43,663 nucleotides of DNA from Candidatus Merdivicinus excrementipullorum (lineage in GTDB: Bacteria > Bacillota > Clostridia > Oscillospirales > Ruminococcaceae), in NCBI GenBank assembly GCA_018716725.1, contig DVJP01000042.1:1-43663 (forward strand). Reading direction: 5' to 3'. Below are positions 1 through 7,636 of the stretch, piece after piece (position 1 is the first letter of the stretch; each line of letters begins with the position of its first letter). A program made the position numbers and the translations under genes. The notes beneath the pieces are model-generated. The model saw only the letters and a program-made list of their open reading frames with translations. It did not search any database and was not told the origin of the DNA.

Positions 1-1145
1 AACGCATTTTTGCCTATGCGCCGCTGGGTTACAAGCGCCACCCGGAGATCAAGAACACGCTGACACCGGACGAAGAAACCCGCTGGATCGTAGAGAAAAT
101 CTTCGATTTGGCCGTTCATGGCGCTGGCGCAGCCAAGATCACCCGCATTTTGATCGCGGAAAAAGTGCCCACCGCCGGTTGGCTGAACTACAAGAGGTAC
201 GGCACCTTCGCCAACATTTACGCGGGTGCGCCGGAGGAAAAGGCCTATGCCTGGACGATTGCGCAGGTCAAAAGCATCCTGAAAGATGAAACCTATATTG
301 GCAACAGCATCCACAACAAGCAGACCAATATCTCCTATAAGAACAAGAAAAAGGTCCGCAAGCCGAAAGAGGAATGGGTTCGTGTGGAAAATACCCATGA
401 AGCCCTTGTCAGTAAGGATGTCTTTGACCGGGTACAGGAGCTGATTGAGACGCGCCGCCGCAAGCAGAAAGACGGTACGACACAAATCTTTTCCGGGCTG
501 GTGAAGTGTGCAGACTGCGGCTGGTCGCTGGCGTTTGGCATGAACAAGCAGAACAAAAAGCCCTATGGACACTACCATTGCAGCAACTACGGCCAGGGCA
601 CCGGTCACTGCACCATGCACTATATCCGCTACGATGTCCTTTACACCTACGTTCTGGCACGGATTCAATATTGGTCTTACCAAGCTCAGATGGATGAGGG
701 ACGCCTGCTGCAAAAGCTGCTGAAAGCCGGTGACAGAGAGCGAACGGCAAGCCAGAAGAAGCAGGCAGCGGAGCTGAACAAGGCAGAGAAGCGCAAAGCC
801 GAGCTGGATCGCCTGTTTGCCAAGATGTACGAAGATTGGGCTGTGGGGCGCATCACCGAGTACAACTTCAATATGCTGTCCAAGCGGTATCAGACCGAGC
901 AGCAGGAGCTGGCGGAAAAGATCGAAAGGCTGAACGCCGACCTTGCCGCAGAGCAGCAGAGCGCCGTGGATGCCGAAAAGTGGGTGAACCTGATCAAGCA
1001 GTATGTGAATCCCTCAGAACTGACTGCCGAACTGCTAAATGCCTTGATCGAGAAGATCGTCGTCCATGAAGCGGTGAAAGGTGAAGGCAACACCCGCACC
1101 CAGGAGATTGAAATCTACTACCGTTTTATCGGCAAAGTGGAGTAA
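1..1145 (+). CDS. Large serine recombinase (TnpX/TndX type), 5' end outside window
   Basis: C-terminal part of a site-specific serine recombinase that excises or integrates a mobile element; the catalytic resolvase domain lies beyond the left edge. The reading frame is open from base 3 and the first residues (RIFAYAPLGYK) belong to the Recombinase domain (PF07508 type). A recombinase zinc-ribbon follows, with cysteines in CADCGW and later CSN and HCTMHY. After that come a charged coiled coil (roughly codons 200-290 of the visible part) and a C-terminal segment resembling DUF4368 (ending YYRFIGKVE), as in TnpX, TndX and similar conjugative-transposon recombinases. Its stop lies only about 30 bp from the apparent right end of the element, the usual place for this gene in Tn5397-like elements. 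Family assignment is firm; which element it moves cannot be seen. Confidence 0.93.
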   Translation, partial: RIFAYAPLGYKRHPEIKNTLTPDEETRWIVEKIFDLAVHGAGAAKITRILIAEKVPTAGWLNYKRYGTFANIYAGAPEEKAYAWTIAQVKSILKDETYIGNSIHNKQTNISYKNKKKVRKPKEEWVRVENTHEALVSKDVFDRVQELIETRRRKQKDGTTQIFSGLVKCADCGWSLAFGMNKQNKKPYGHYHCSNYGQGTGHCTMHYIRYDVLYTYVLARIQYWSYQAQMDEGRLLQKLLKAGDRERTASQKKQAAELNKAEKRKAELDRLFAKMYEDWAVGRITEYNFNMLSKRYQTEQQELAEKIERLNADLAAEQQSAVDAEKWVNLIKQYVNPSELTAELLNALIEKIVVHEAVKGEGNTRTQEIEIYYRFIGKVE

Positions 1146-1183
1146 AAACGCAAATAAACCATTTATCTCTTTAAGTTGGGGAA
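1146..1183. mobile_element. Right end of the integrated element / attR-like junction
   Basis: The recombinase gene stops at 1145. From about 1175 the sequence suddenly reads as the interior of an HTH-regulator gene (GETGLSCPDIALLPEIAKIYG). In XRE-type regulators this stretch normally continues from a Trp-Glu pair (WE.G), so the break falls at the GA of 'ggggaaaccgg' near 1178-1183. TndX/TnpX-class recombinases are known to use a GA crossover dinucleotide, which fits. The exact base is inferred, and the left end of the element is outside the window. Confidence 0.6.
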
Positions 1184-1903
1184 ACCGGTTTATCCTGCCC
1201 GGACATCGCCCTGCTGCCGGAAATCGCCAAAATTTACGGAATCAGCGTGGACAAGCTTTTTACGCCAATAGAACCGGAGGAACTTTCCCAGCCGGAAGCC
1301 CCAACAGAAGAACCGGCACAGGAGGAAACTCCCAAAGAGCGGGAGCAGGCTTTTGAATCGGTTCCTTCCGGGGATTTCGGAGCATCCCTGGGGCAGTATG
1401 TGAGCCGGATTGTGGAGCAGGCCATGGAAAAAGCTTCGGCCAAGCTGCAAAAGAAGTCCTTTGACGGATTTAATCCCTTTGATAAAAATTTCCATTTTGA
1501 CTTTGACCCGGCCTCCCACCCTAAATTTGAAACGGCGGAGAGGGTCCAGGTGGACGGCCTGCCCTGGGGCGACGACGGCGTTTACCGGGCAGTCCTCTTT
1601 AAAGGGACAAAACTTGTGACGCCGCCGGTGGAAAACGGCGGGACCTTGGCGGTGGACGAGCTGGAGGGCAGCCTCCTTTCCGCTTTCTCGGTTACCTGCG
1701 ATACTGTTGAGGGGGACGTCCGCTGTGTGCTGGGGAGCCTTACCTGTGATGAAATCGAGGGGGATGTCACATACTGCACAACTGTCAATGCGGATGAGAT
1801 TGCAGGGGACGTGCGCCAGTGCTCTACCATAAACTGCGACGAAATCAACGGCAACGCAGTCCAGTGTACCAATGTATACTGCGATGAAATCAATGTGGAC
1901 TGA
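1175..1903 (+). pseudogene. HTH-regulator gene truncated at its 5' end by the mobile element; beta-repeat C-terminus
   Basis: Remnant of a cytoplasmic regulator. The frame opens after a stop at 1172-1174 and begins with the last third of an XRE helix-turn-helix (PDIALLPEIAKIYGISVDKLF); the DNA-recognition part is gone. An acidic linker follows, then a region of about 70 residues repeating a C-D-E-I-x-G-D-V pattern every 15-17 residues (four to five repeats, ending CDEINVD). This looks like a small right-handed beta-helix or bactofilin-like fold. A GTG at 1247 could start a short protein, but no convincing ribosome-binding site precedes it. The N-terminal half should lie on the other side of the element. 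No function is claimed for the fragment. Confidence 0.75.
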
Positions 1904-2019
1904 CTGCTTGAAACGGAACCTTTGAAATTCTGCAAGGATAAATATTCAATGCAACTCCCGCTTTTTTGGGATAGGATAAAAGAAAAGCACCTGATTAGAT
2001 TTTCAAAGGACGTGAAAAT

Positions 2020-3045
2020 ATGGCAATGGAAGAAAGGCAAAAACCTCTCACCCGGGAAGAACTGACCCAGGTGATTGAACGCAAGGGCCGGGCCAGAAGG
2101 CTCCCCATGCTGTACAATATGTGGATTAACCCCTGGATTTACGGGGAAAAATCCAACGACTTCAATGACCTGCTGCAAAAGTACCCCTACGATATGGAGA
2201 CAGTGGGCATCAATATGCCCCCGGTTTTCCGGGACGATCCCAACAGCGATTATTCCTGGGTAAAAAAATCCCCGCCTCCCCTGGAAACCTTGGGCTACGA
2301 CAACCGCATCGCCATTGAGGACTGGGACGAGTTCGACGATATGCTGCCGGACCTGCCCCGCTGGGACGACCTGCGGCTGATTCCAGCTGTCCCGGAGCCA
2401 GGCGAAAAGTACCGGTTAGGCATGTGGTGGTACTGCTTCTATGAGCGCCTCTGGTCCCTGCGGGGCATGGAAAACGCCCTGACCGACTTCTATCTGGAAC
2501 CGGAGCGGGTGCACCAGCTCTTTGACTGGCTTACGGAATTTTACTGCAAGATGATGGAGCGGGCCAAAAAGGAAATGAAGCTGGACGGCATCTTCGTTTC
2601 CGACGACATCGGGACCCAGACCGGCCCCTTCTTCTCTGTGGAAGTTTTCCGGGAATTTTTCAAGCCCTATTACGCCCGGATTATTGAGAAGGCCCATTCT
2701 TTAGGGATGCATTTCTGGCTCCACAGCTGCGGCAATATCGAGGCGTTCCTGCCGGACTTTATCGAAATCGGCCTGGACGTGCTGCACCCCATTCAGAAGG
2801 GCACCATGGACGCGGCAGAAATCAACGAGAAATTCGGCGGCAAAATCTGCATCCTGGCCGGCATCGACGTGCAGCATACTATGGCTTTCGGCGACGAACA
2901 GGAAGTCAAGGACGAGCTGCACCGCCTGACAAGCGCCTTTGACCGGCCGGAAGGCGGCTTGATGCTGACCTTCGGCAACGGCAACACCCCGGACTGGCGT
3001 TACGACAATTTAAAAACCCTGCTGGAAGAATCCTTCGCCCTTTAA
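2020..3045 (+). CDS. Uroporphyrinogen decarboxylase-family protein (MtaA/CmuA-like)
   Basis: 341-residue TIM-barrel protein of the URO-D superfamily (PF01208). Clostridial members that are not haem enzymes often act as methyltransferases on corrinoid proteins or methylated substrates. The sequence shows the paired acidic SDDIG at 194-198 and an HSC motif at 235-237 (FWLHSCGN), matching the His-X-Cys zinc half-site of MtaA-type enzymes. The later cysteine of that motif is not obvious: the corresponding region reads FGNGNTPDW. AAAGGA at 2005-2010 sets the start, and the second ATG at 2026 is less well spaced. It is a single gene ending at a bidirectional terminator. Two more family members follow within 4.3 kb. 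The substrate is unknown and no corrinoid protein gene is nearby. Confidence 0.85.
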   Translation: MAMEERQKPLTREELTQVIERKGRARRLPMLYNMWINPWIYGEKSNDFNDLLQKYPYDMETVGINMPPVFRDDPNSDYSWVKKSPPPLETLGYDNRIAIEDWDEFDDMLPDLPRWDDLRLIPAVPEPGEKYRLGMWWYCFYERLWSLRGMENALTDFYLEPERVHQLFDWLTEFYCKMMERAKKEMKLDGIFVSDDIGTQTGPFFSVEVFREFFKPYYARIIEKAHSLGMHFWLHSCGNIEAFLPDFIEIGLDVLHPIQKGTMDAAEINEKFGGKICILAGIDVQHTMAFGDEQEVKDELHRLTSAFDRPEGGLMLTFGNGNTPDWRYDNLKTLLEESFAL

Positions 3046-3075
3046 TTCCCTTGGAAGTATTCCGGAAGGATGGAA

Positions 3076-3110
3076 AAATCCCGCACAGGCTTGCCGCCTG
3101 TGCGGGATTT
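3076..3110. terminator. Bidirectional intrinsic terminator
   Basis: A 15-bp perfect stem (3076-3090 with 3096-3110) and a TTGCC loop, with A-rich and T-rich ends. It lies between convergent genes ending at 3045 (+) and 3127 (-). Confidence 0.9.
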
Positions 3111-3126
3111 GCGCTTTTTCGGGGAT

Positions 3127-4179
3127 TTAAGAGAAATAGAAAGCGTATTTTTCCATGGCGTCCATGACCGCCGCCGCATTTTCAATGGGGGTGCCGGGAT
3201 ACAGGCCGTAGATCATGCAAAGGCCGCCCTGCTTGCTGCCCAGGGCTTCCACCTCGGAACGGATCAGCCGGTCAATGTCTTTTGGCGTGCCGTTTACCGT
3301 CACCGACTGCCGGTCGATGTCCAGCTCAATGCAGTGTTTGCCCGCCACCTTCTCTTTGATCCAGTCAATGCCGTTGACCAGGTCCTGCAAGTTGATGATG
3401 TCCACGCCCACGCTTAAAATGCCGTCCAGAAGCTGATGCAGGTCGCCGTCGGAGTGCATGTGGATGAGGGCGCCGGAATCCCGGGCCGGTTTTATCAGCC
3501 GCCGGTAGCTGGGCAGGATGTATTTTTCAAATTGATCCGGCGAAAGCATGGGGCCTTTCTGCATCCCCAAGTCCTCGGCGTAGCCCATCATGTCCACGCC
3601 CAGGGCGCAGTACCGGGTAATCAGCCCCATGTTGAACTGCTCCACCATGTCGATCAGCTCCCAAAGCCGGGGTTCCTCGTCCGCCATGTCAAACAGCAGG
3701 TTTTCATAGCCCCGGATGTCGCAGAGCTGCAAAAAGGTGTGGCCGTGGCGCAGGCCCCGTCCCACAAAATCCCCCCGTTCCCTGGCCGCCGCAATGGACT
3801 TGGCTTCCTGCGCCCAGTCAATTGGCCCGATGCCCATGACCTTTTCCGGGTCCGGCGGCAGATAGGTTTTGAAGTTCTCCCAGTCGGCTAAGGGGTGCCC
3901 GGTGACAGTGCCGGTGATGCCGTCCTGGGTGGTTTCCCAAACGCAGCCCCAGTCGTCCCGGTAAGGGGCGTCTTTGCGGGCAACCGGGTGGAAGTCCAGC
4001 TTCATGGGCGTTTCCGGCCGTTTGAAATTGGGGAACAGGAAGGGATGGGCTTCCATTAAATCCAAAAGCTGTTCCTGGGGGTAGGCGTTCCAGCAGGCGC
4101 CGTTGATGCAGTAGCTCATGGGGATATAATCCGGCCTTTCAAAGCGGGCCATGCGCAGATAGTTTTCCCGAAAGGTCAT
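3127..4179 (-). CDS. Uroporphyrinogen decarboxylase-family protein, second paralogue
   Basis: 350-residue URO-D superfamily protein. The start at 4179 (MTFRENYLRMARFERPD) is chosen because AAGGAG lies 8-9 bases upstream; an in-frame extension upstream would run through the promoter. The fold signature is present (MTFRENYLRM..RPDYIP at the N-terminus, a GVDMMGYAEDLGMQ acidic motif mid-protein). The zinc half-site is replaced by HMHSDGD, so the cysteine is missing and this paralogue is unlikely to be a zinc methyltransferase of the MtaA kind. It is transcribed divergently from an AraC-type activator 141 bp away, its likely regulator. The substrate cannot be read from the sequence. Confidence 0.85.
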   Translation of the reverse strand: MTFRENYLRMARFERPDYIPMSYCINGACWNAYPQEQLLDLMEAHPFLFPNFKRPETPMKLDFHPVARKDAPYRDDWGCVWETTQDGITGTVTGHPLADWENFKTYLPPDPEKVMGIGPIDWAQEAKSIAAARERGDFVGRGLRHGHTFLQLCDIRGYENLLFDMADEEPRLWELIDMVEQFNMGLITRYCALGVDMMGYAEDLGMQKGPMLSPDQFEKYILPSYRRLIKPARDSGALIHMHSDGDLHQLLDGILSVGVDIINLQDLVNGIDWIKEKVAGKHCIELDIDRQSVTVNGTPKDIDRLIRSEVEALGSKQGGLCMIYGLYPGTPIENAAAVMDAMEKYAFYFS

Positions 4180-4209
4180 AACATTCGCTCCTTTTCCTTG
4201 GTTTTCTTT

Positions 4210-4238
4210 ATTGTAACAGTTTCTGCGCCCCCTGTCTT
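4210..4238 (-). promoter_or_regulatory. Sigma-A promoter for the 4179 gene
   Basis: On the minus strand, -35 AAGACA (4238-4233), a 17-bp spacer and -10 TACAAT (4215-4210), about 30 bp ahead of the start codon. Confidence 0.6.
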
Positions 4239-4271
4239 GCGGAAAAATAGGATGATACAATTTTGTACATC

Positions 4272-4300
4272 TGGATTTTTTCTGGACAATATGGTATCCT
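4272..4300 (+). promoter_or_regulatory. Extended -10 promoter for the AraC-type gene
   Basis: TGG-TATCCT at 4292-4300 gives an extended -10. The -35 (TGGATT, 17-bp spacing) is weak, as expected for a promoter that relies on the TGn motif or on an activator. The leader would be only about 14 nt. Confidence 0.45.
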
Positions 4301-4320
4301 AAAGAAAAGGGGGAGAGGAA

Positions 4321-5184
4321 ATGAAAGAGCATCCGCAGGCCCGGACCAGGCAGACCATTGAATTTGAAGAATTGGGAGTCCCGCACCTGCTCCGGCTGGG
4401 GAAGGTGGAGTTTGCCGCCAACACCCAGTCGGCGCTGGAGCCCCATATCCACCCCAACCAGTTTGAAATCTGTTATCATTACGACGGCCGCCAGCATTAC
4501 GAGGTGGAGGGGCAGGGCTTTGAAACAGCCAGCGGCGATTTGTTCCTGACCTATCCCAACGAGCTACACGGCTCCGGCAGCAGCGGCGAGGAAAAATCCA
4601 AGCTCTTTTACCTGATTTTTGAGCTGATGCCGGATACCGGGAATTTTATGGGCCTGGAACCGGAACTGTCGGATTTTATCCGGGACGCCCTTTACGCCGG
4701 CCGGCGGCGGCAAATCTGCGGGGTCCCCGCTTTCCGGGAAGCATTGCAGCGGGTTTTTGATTTATATGAAACGGAAAGCCCCTTTCGCAAAGCACGGGTT
4801 TACGGGGCCATGGTGGAATTTTTTTACCTGCTGACGGAAACACTCCGGAAAAATCCCTCCCGTCAGGCGGTTTCCCCGGATATTGCCCGGGTTTTGGAGC
4901 TGATGGAATCCGGCGTTTCCCAGAAGCTGACGGTGCAGGATATGGCGGACGCCGCCTGTTTGTCCGTTTCCCATTTCAAACGGAAGTTCAAGGCGGAAAC
5001 GGGCCTGTCCCCTTACGACTGCCTGCTGCGGCAGAAAATCTCTTTAGCCAAGGAAATGCTGCGCCACACCCGGCTTTCCATGGCGGAAATCGCCTATGAG
5101 CTGGGATTTTCCTCCTCCCAGCACTTTGCGGATATTTTCAAGCAGTACACCGGCCAGACCCCTTCGGAATACCGCCGGGGGTGA
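4321..5184 (+). CDS. AraC-family transcriptional regulator
   Basis: 287-residue regulator. The N-terminal 130 residues form a cupin-like ligand-sensing domain (HIHPNQFEICYHYDGRQHYEV, then GDLFLTYPNELHG). The last 100 residues carry the double helix-turn-helix of AraC/XylS activators (LTVQDMADAACLSVSHFKRK, then MAEIAYELGFSSSQHFADIF). GGGGGAGAGG sits directly ahead of the ATG. The gene is divergent from the second URO-D-like gene, so activation of that gene in response to its substrate is the simplest reading. The effector is unknown, but the cupin type usually binds small sugars or aromatic compounds. Confidence 0.92.
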   Translation: MKEHPQARTRQTIEFEELGVPHLLRLGKVEFAANTQSALEPHIHPNQFEICYHYDGRQHYEVEGQGFETASGDLFLTYPNELHGSGSSGEEKSKLFYLIFELMPDTGNFMGLEPELSDFIRDALYAGRRRQICGVPAFREALQRVFDLYETESPFRKARVYGAMVEFFYLLTETLRKNPSRQAVSPDIARVLELMESGVSQKLTVQDMADAACLSVSHFKRKFKAETGLSPYDCLLRQKISLAKEMLRHTRLSMAEIAYELGFSSSQHFADIFKQYTGQTPSEYRRG

Positions 5185-5258
5185 AATATAAAGAAAAATT
5201 TGTTGAATCAAGAGAAAAAATACTGTTTGTATTATAAAAACGCTGTTGCAAGCCAAAC

Positions 5259-5312
5259 TTGACAAAGTGCAAGGGGAATTTGATAGAAAAAATCCGGCCC
5301 CTCTGGTATCAT
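5259..5312 (+). promoter_or_regulatory. Promoter region of the XRE membrane regulator
   Basis: A consensus TTGACA lies at 5259-5264, but the hexamer 17 bp on (GATAGA) is poor. An extended -10 TGG-TATCAT lies at 5304-5312 without a good -35 at the right distance. One of the two is probably used. Confidence 0.35.
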
Positions 5313-5343
5313 AAAGCCATCAAAACAAAAGGAGGAATCCCTC

Positions 5344-6198
5344 ATGACATTCGGAGAAAAGCTTTACAAGCTGCGGAAGGAGCAGAACCTTTCCCAGGAA
5401 GCCTTGGCGGAAAAGGTAAACGCCACCCGGCAGGCCGTGAGCCGCTGGGAGAACGGCCAGGGTTTCCCGGAGACGGAAAAGCTCTTAATCTTAAGCAGCC
5501 TCTTTCAGGTGAGCTTGGATTACTTATTGAAGGACACGCCGCCGGAAGAGGCGGAGGGCAGTCCAGCGGAAGAAGGGTATTACGCCAGCCGGGAAACCAC
5601 CCTGGGCTATTTGGCCCACACCCAGAAAACCGCCGTGAAAATCGGGCTGTTTGTCCTCTGCTTTTTTGGAGCCGCTTTGCCCTTTATCCTGTTCCCCCAT
5701 GTGGACGAGAACATCTGCGCTTTAGGCAGCATTATTTTTATTGCCGCCGGGATTGCCGGGGCCATTTCCATGGCGTTTCAGACGGATCCATATCCCCAAA
5801 TGGAAAAGGAACCCCTGTTTTTCGACCACCAGTTCCTGGAGGAGCTGAAGGCCCGGTATGGGGTTTTGCGGAAACGGTATGTGTGGCTGTTTATTTTCGG
5901 GTTCCTGCTGATTTTCCTGGCCGGAGGCTTTGCCATCCTGTTTGACGACATTTTGGGAAAATTCTCCATGCTGTCGGAGCTGATTGCTTTGGCCTGTGTT
6001 TCCGGCTCCATATTCTGCTGGATTTTTTCCATCGGCATGATGTCGGCTTATGAGATCCTGCTGGAGAACCCCAAGCATATCGCCAGCCGCCGCAAATGGC
6101 AGCAGCCCGCCTACCGCCTGCTGGCCGGCGTGCTCATCGGCATTGGCGTCATTGTTTTCATCGCCCTTTATATTCTGTGGGAAATGAATATCCTATAA
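5344..6198 (+). CDS. XRE-family regulator with C-terminal membrane domain
   Basis: 284-residue protein. Residues 1-60 are a clear HTH_3 domain (LYKLRKEQNLSQEALAEKVN..RQAVSRWENG), which usually binds operator DNA as a dimer. A linker follows, then about five hydrophobic helices (approximately 98-116, 126-146, 182-202, 210-232, 255-280), so DNA binding would happen at the membrane. AAAGGAGGAATCCCTC fixes the start. It is monocistronic, between a terminator and a convergent gene. Such one-component membrane regulators are common in Clostridia and often respond to envelope stress; the signal here is unknown. Confidence 0.88.
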   Translation: MTFGEKLYKLRKEQNLSQEALAEKVNATRQAVSRWENGQGFPETEKLLILSSLFQVSLDYLLKDTPPEEAEGSPAEEGYYASRETTLGYLAHTQKTAVKIGLFVLCFFGAALPFILFPHVDENICALGSIIFIAAGIAGAISMAFQTDPYPQMEKEPLFFDHQFLEELKARYGVLRKRYVWLFIFGFLLIFLAGGFAILFDDILGKFSMLSELIALACVSGSIFCWIFSIGMMSAYEILLENPKHIASRRKWQQPAYRLLAGVLIGIGVIVFIALYILWEMNIL

Positions 6199-6200
6199 GA

Positions 6201-6238
6201 AAAACGGCGTCTGCTCTTTACGAAACAGACGCCGTTTT
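6201..6238. terminator. Bidirectional intrinsic terminator
   Basis: A 13-bp perfect stem (6201-6213 with 6226-6238) with A-run and T-run ends, between convergent genes ending at 6198 (+) and 6254 (-). Confidence 0.9.
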
Positions 6239-6253
6239 GTAATTTTACTCACG

Positions 6254-7360
6254 TTAATACTTTCCGTATTGGTCTACCAGTTCCCGCACCCGGCGCAGCC
6301 GCCGCACAGTGGAACCGGGGACCACCTGGTCCGCCACCCCCAGGACATAGTTGGGGGATTTGGTCATGACTTCGATGCAGTGCATCAGGTGGGCGTCGAA
6401 ATCCGCGTCGCTTAGGCTGTCCTCCCGGAAGAACCCGCCGGGCATGCCGCCCCAGATGATGGTTTCCGGCAGCACCAGCTCCCGGGCCTCCTCAAGGGTC
6501 ACATCTCCCACAGGTTTCGGGGTCACCGCCTCGATGACGTCGAAGCCGGAACGCTTGGACAGCTCGCCAATGAGGCCCCGGACAGTGCCGTCCTGGTGGA
6601 CAAAGGAGTATTTTCCGGCGGCCCGGATGCGGTCGGTCCATTTTTTGTGGTAGCCTTCCATCAGTTCATAAAAAGGCTTCACGCATTCGGAGGTGATGTT
6701 TTCCGGGATCATAATGCACTCCGCCGGGGATTTCACCACCAGTTCGCAGGCCTCGTCAAACTTTTTCTCCATCCGCTTTAAGCAGTCCAGGACGGTTTCC
6801 TCCTCGTCCAGCAGCATGTAGGTGAAATTTTCCACCCCGCTTTCCAGCGCCACCAGCCGCATCAGAGGGCTTTTTGGGGTGTAGCAGAGGACGACCCCGT
6901 TGTCGCCCGCCGTTTCATACCGTTTTTCGGCCAGCTCATAATTGGGCGTATAAACAGTATCCTCCAGCATTTCACAGTAAAATTTCAGATCCTCGGCGTC
7001 CTCCACCAGGTGCTTGAGCACGCCCCAGCTGTAGCTTTTGCTGCTGTACTCGGAAATTTCTGTCAATTCCCGGCCATTGGAGCGGATACGGCGGATAGCG
7101 CGGTTGCCGTCCCGTTCCCAGGTTTCCTCAAAGTGGGGGTGCTGGGCTGAAAACGGCTCATATCCCTGCAAATAAAACCCGATTCCCAAATCCCGGTGCA
7201 GCTTCTGGAATCCATTGTCGTACCAGGTGTCGCGGTATTCTTCCGGATAGGTTTTATCGGTTTCCATACCGTGGGTCCAGTAAGTCAGATCGGCGCACCA
7301 GGGCAGCTGATCCGGCTGTTTTTTCTGCAGGATGGACAGGACGCGTTCTCTTTCAGTCAT
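6254..7360 (-). CDS. Uroporphyrinogen decarboxylase-family protein, third paralogue
   Basis: 368-residue URO-D superfamily TIM-barrel protein (MTERERVLSILQKKQPDQLPW at the N-terminus). Of two ATGs, the second (7360) is preferred because AGGGAG is 9 bases from it; the ribosome-binding site directly abuts the first ATG (7369). The third family motif reads SFVHQDGTVRGL and the final strand VLGVADQVVPGSTVRRLRRV. It therefore lacks both the HSC zinc half-site of the first paralogue and the HSDGD of the second. Catalytic activity and substrate are open. It is a single gene, with nothing obviously coupled to it. Confidence 0.83.
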   Translation of the reverse strand: MTERERVLSILQKKQPDQLPWCADLTYWTHGMETDKTYPEEYRDTWYDNGFQKLHRDLGIGFYLQGYEPFSAQHPHFEETWERDGNRAIRRIRSNGRELTEISEYSSKSYSWGVLKHLVEDAEDLKFYCEMLEDTVYTPNYELAEKRYETAGDNGVVLCYTPKSPLMRLVALESGVENFTYMLLDEEETVLDCLKRMEKKFDEACELVVKSPAECIMIPENITSECVKPFYELMEGYHKKWTDRIRAAGKYSFVHQDGTVRGLIGELSKRSGFDVIEAVTPKPVGDVTLEEARELVLPETIIWGGMPGGFFREDSLSDADFDAHLMHCIEVMTKSPNYVLGVADQVVPGSTVRRLRRVRELVDQYGKY

Positions 7361-7636
7361 TGCGGTCATCTCCCTTTTAAAATGCTAATTTTATTATAAG
7401 GAACTGAAAAATTTTTGGCATTAAATATTTGGCCAGGCAAAATTTTAAAGCCGGCCGGTTTTTCAAAAAATTTCCTGTTTTCATAAGATTTGGGAAAAGC
7501 AATGGGGTTTTCTTTGTGAAAAATCATCATTTATGAATTTTTTTCAAAAAAAATGCAAAATTTGCTTGAAGAAAAAGGGAACATGCCTTATAATAAATAT
7601 GTTTTCAATTTACTTTTGATAGGAGGAGTTCTCTGC
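7361..7636. other. A+T-rich intergenic region between divergent genes
   Basis: 276 bp holding the promoter at 7566-7594 and several A/T tracts. A purine riboswitch ahead of the permease was looked for; its conserved core and loop motifs are not visible. Confidence 0.6.
7566..7594 (+). promoter_or_regulatory. Sigma-A promoter of the NCS2 permease gene
   Basis: -35 TTGAAG (7566-7571), a 17-bp spacer and consensus -10 TATAAT (7589-7594). The start codon is about 35 bp further on. Confidence 0.7.

Noticed and set aside
7370-7636. Possible purine riboswitch ahead of the nucleobase permease
   Set aside because: The conserved junction and loop sequences of the purine aptamer are not present.
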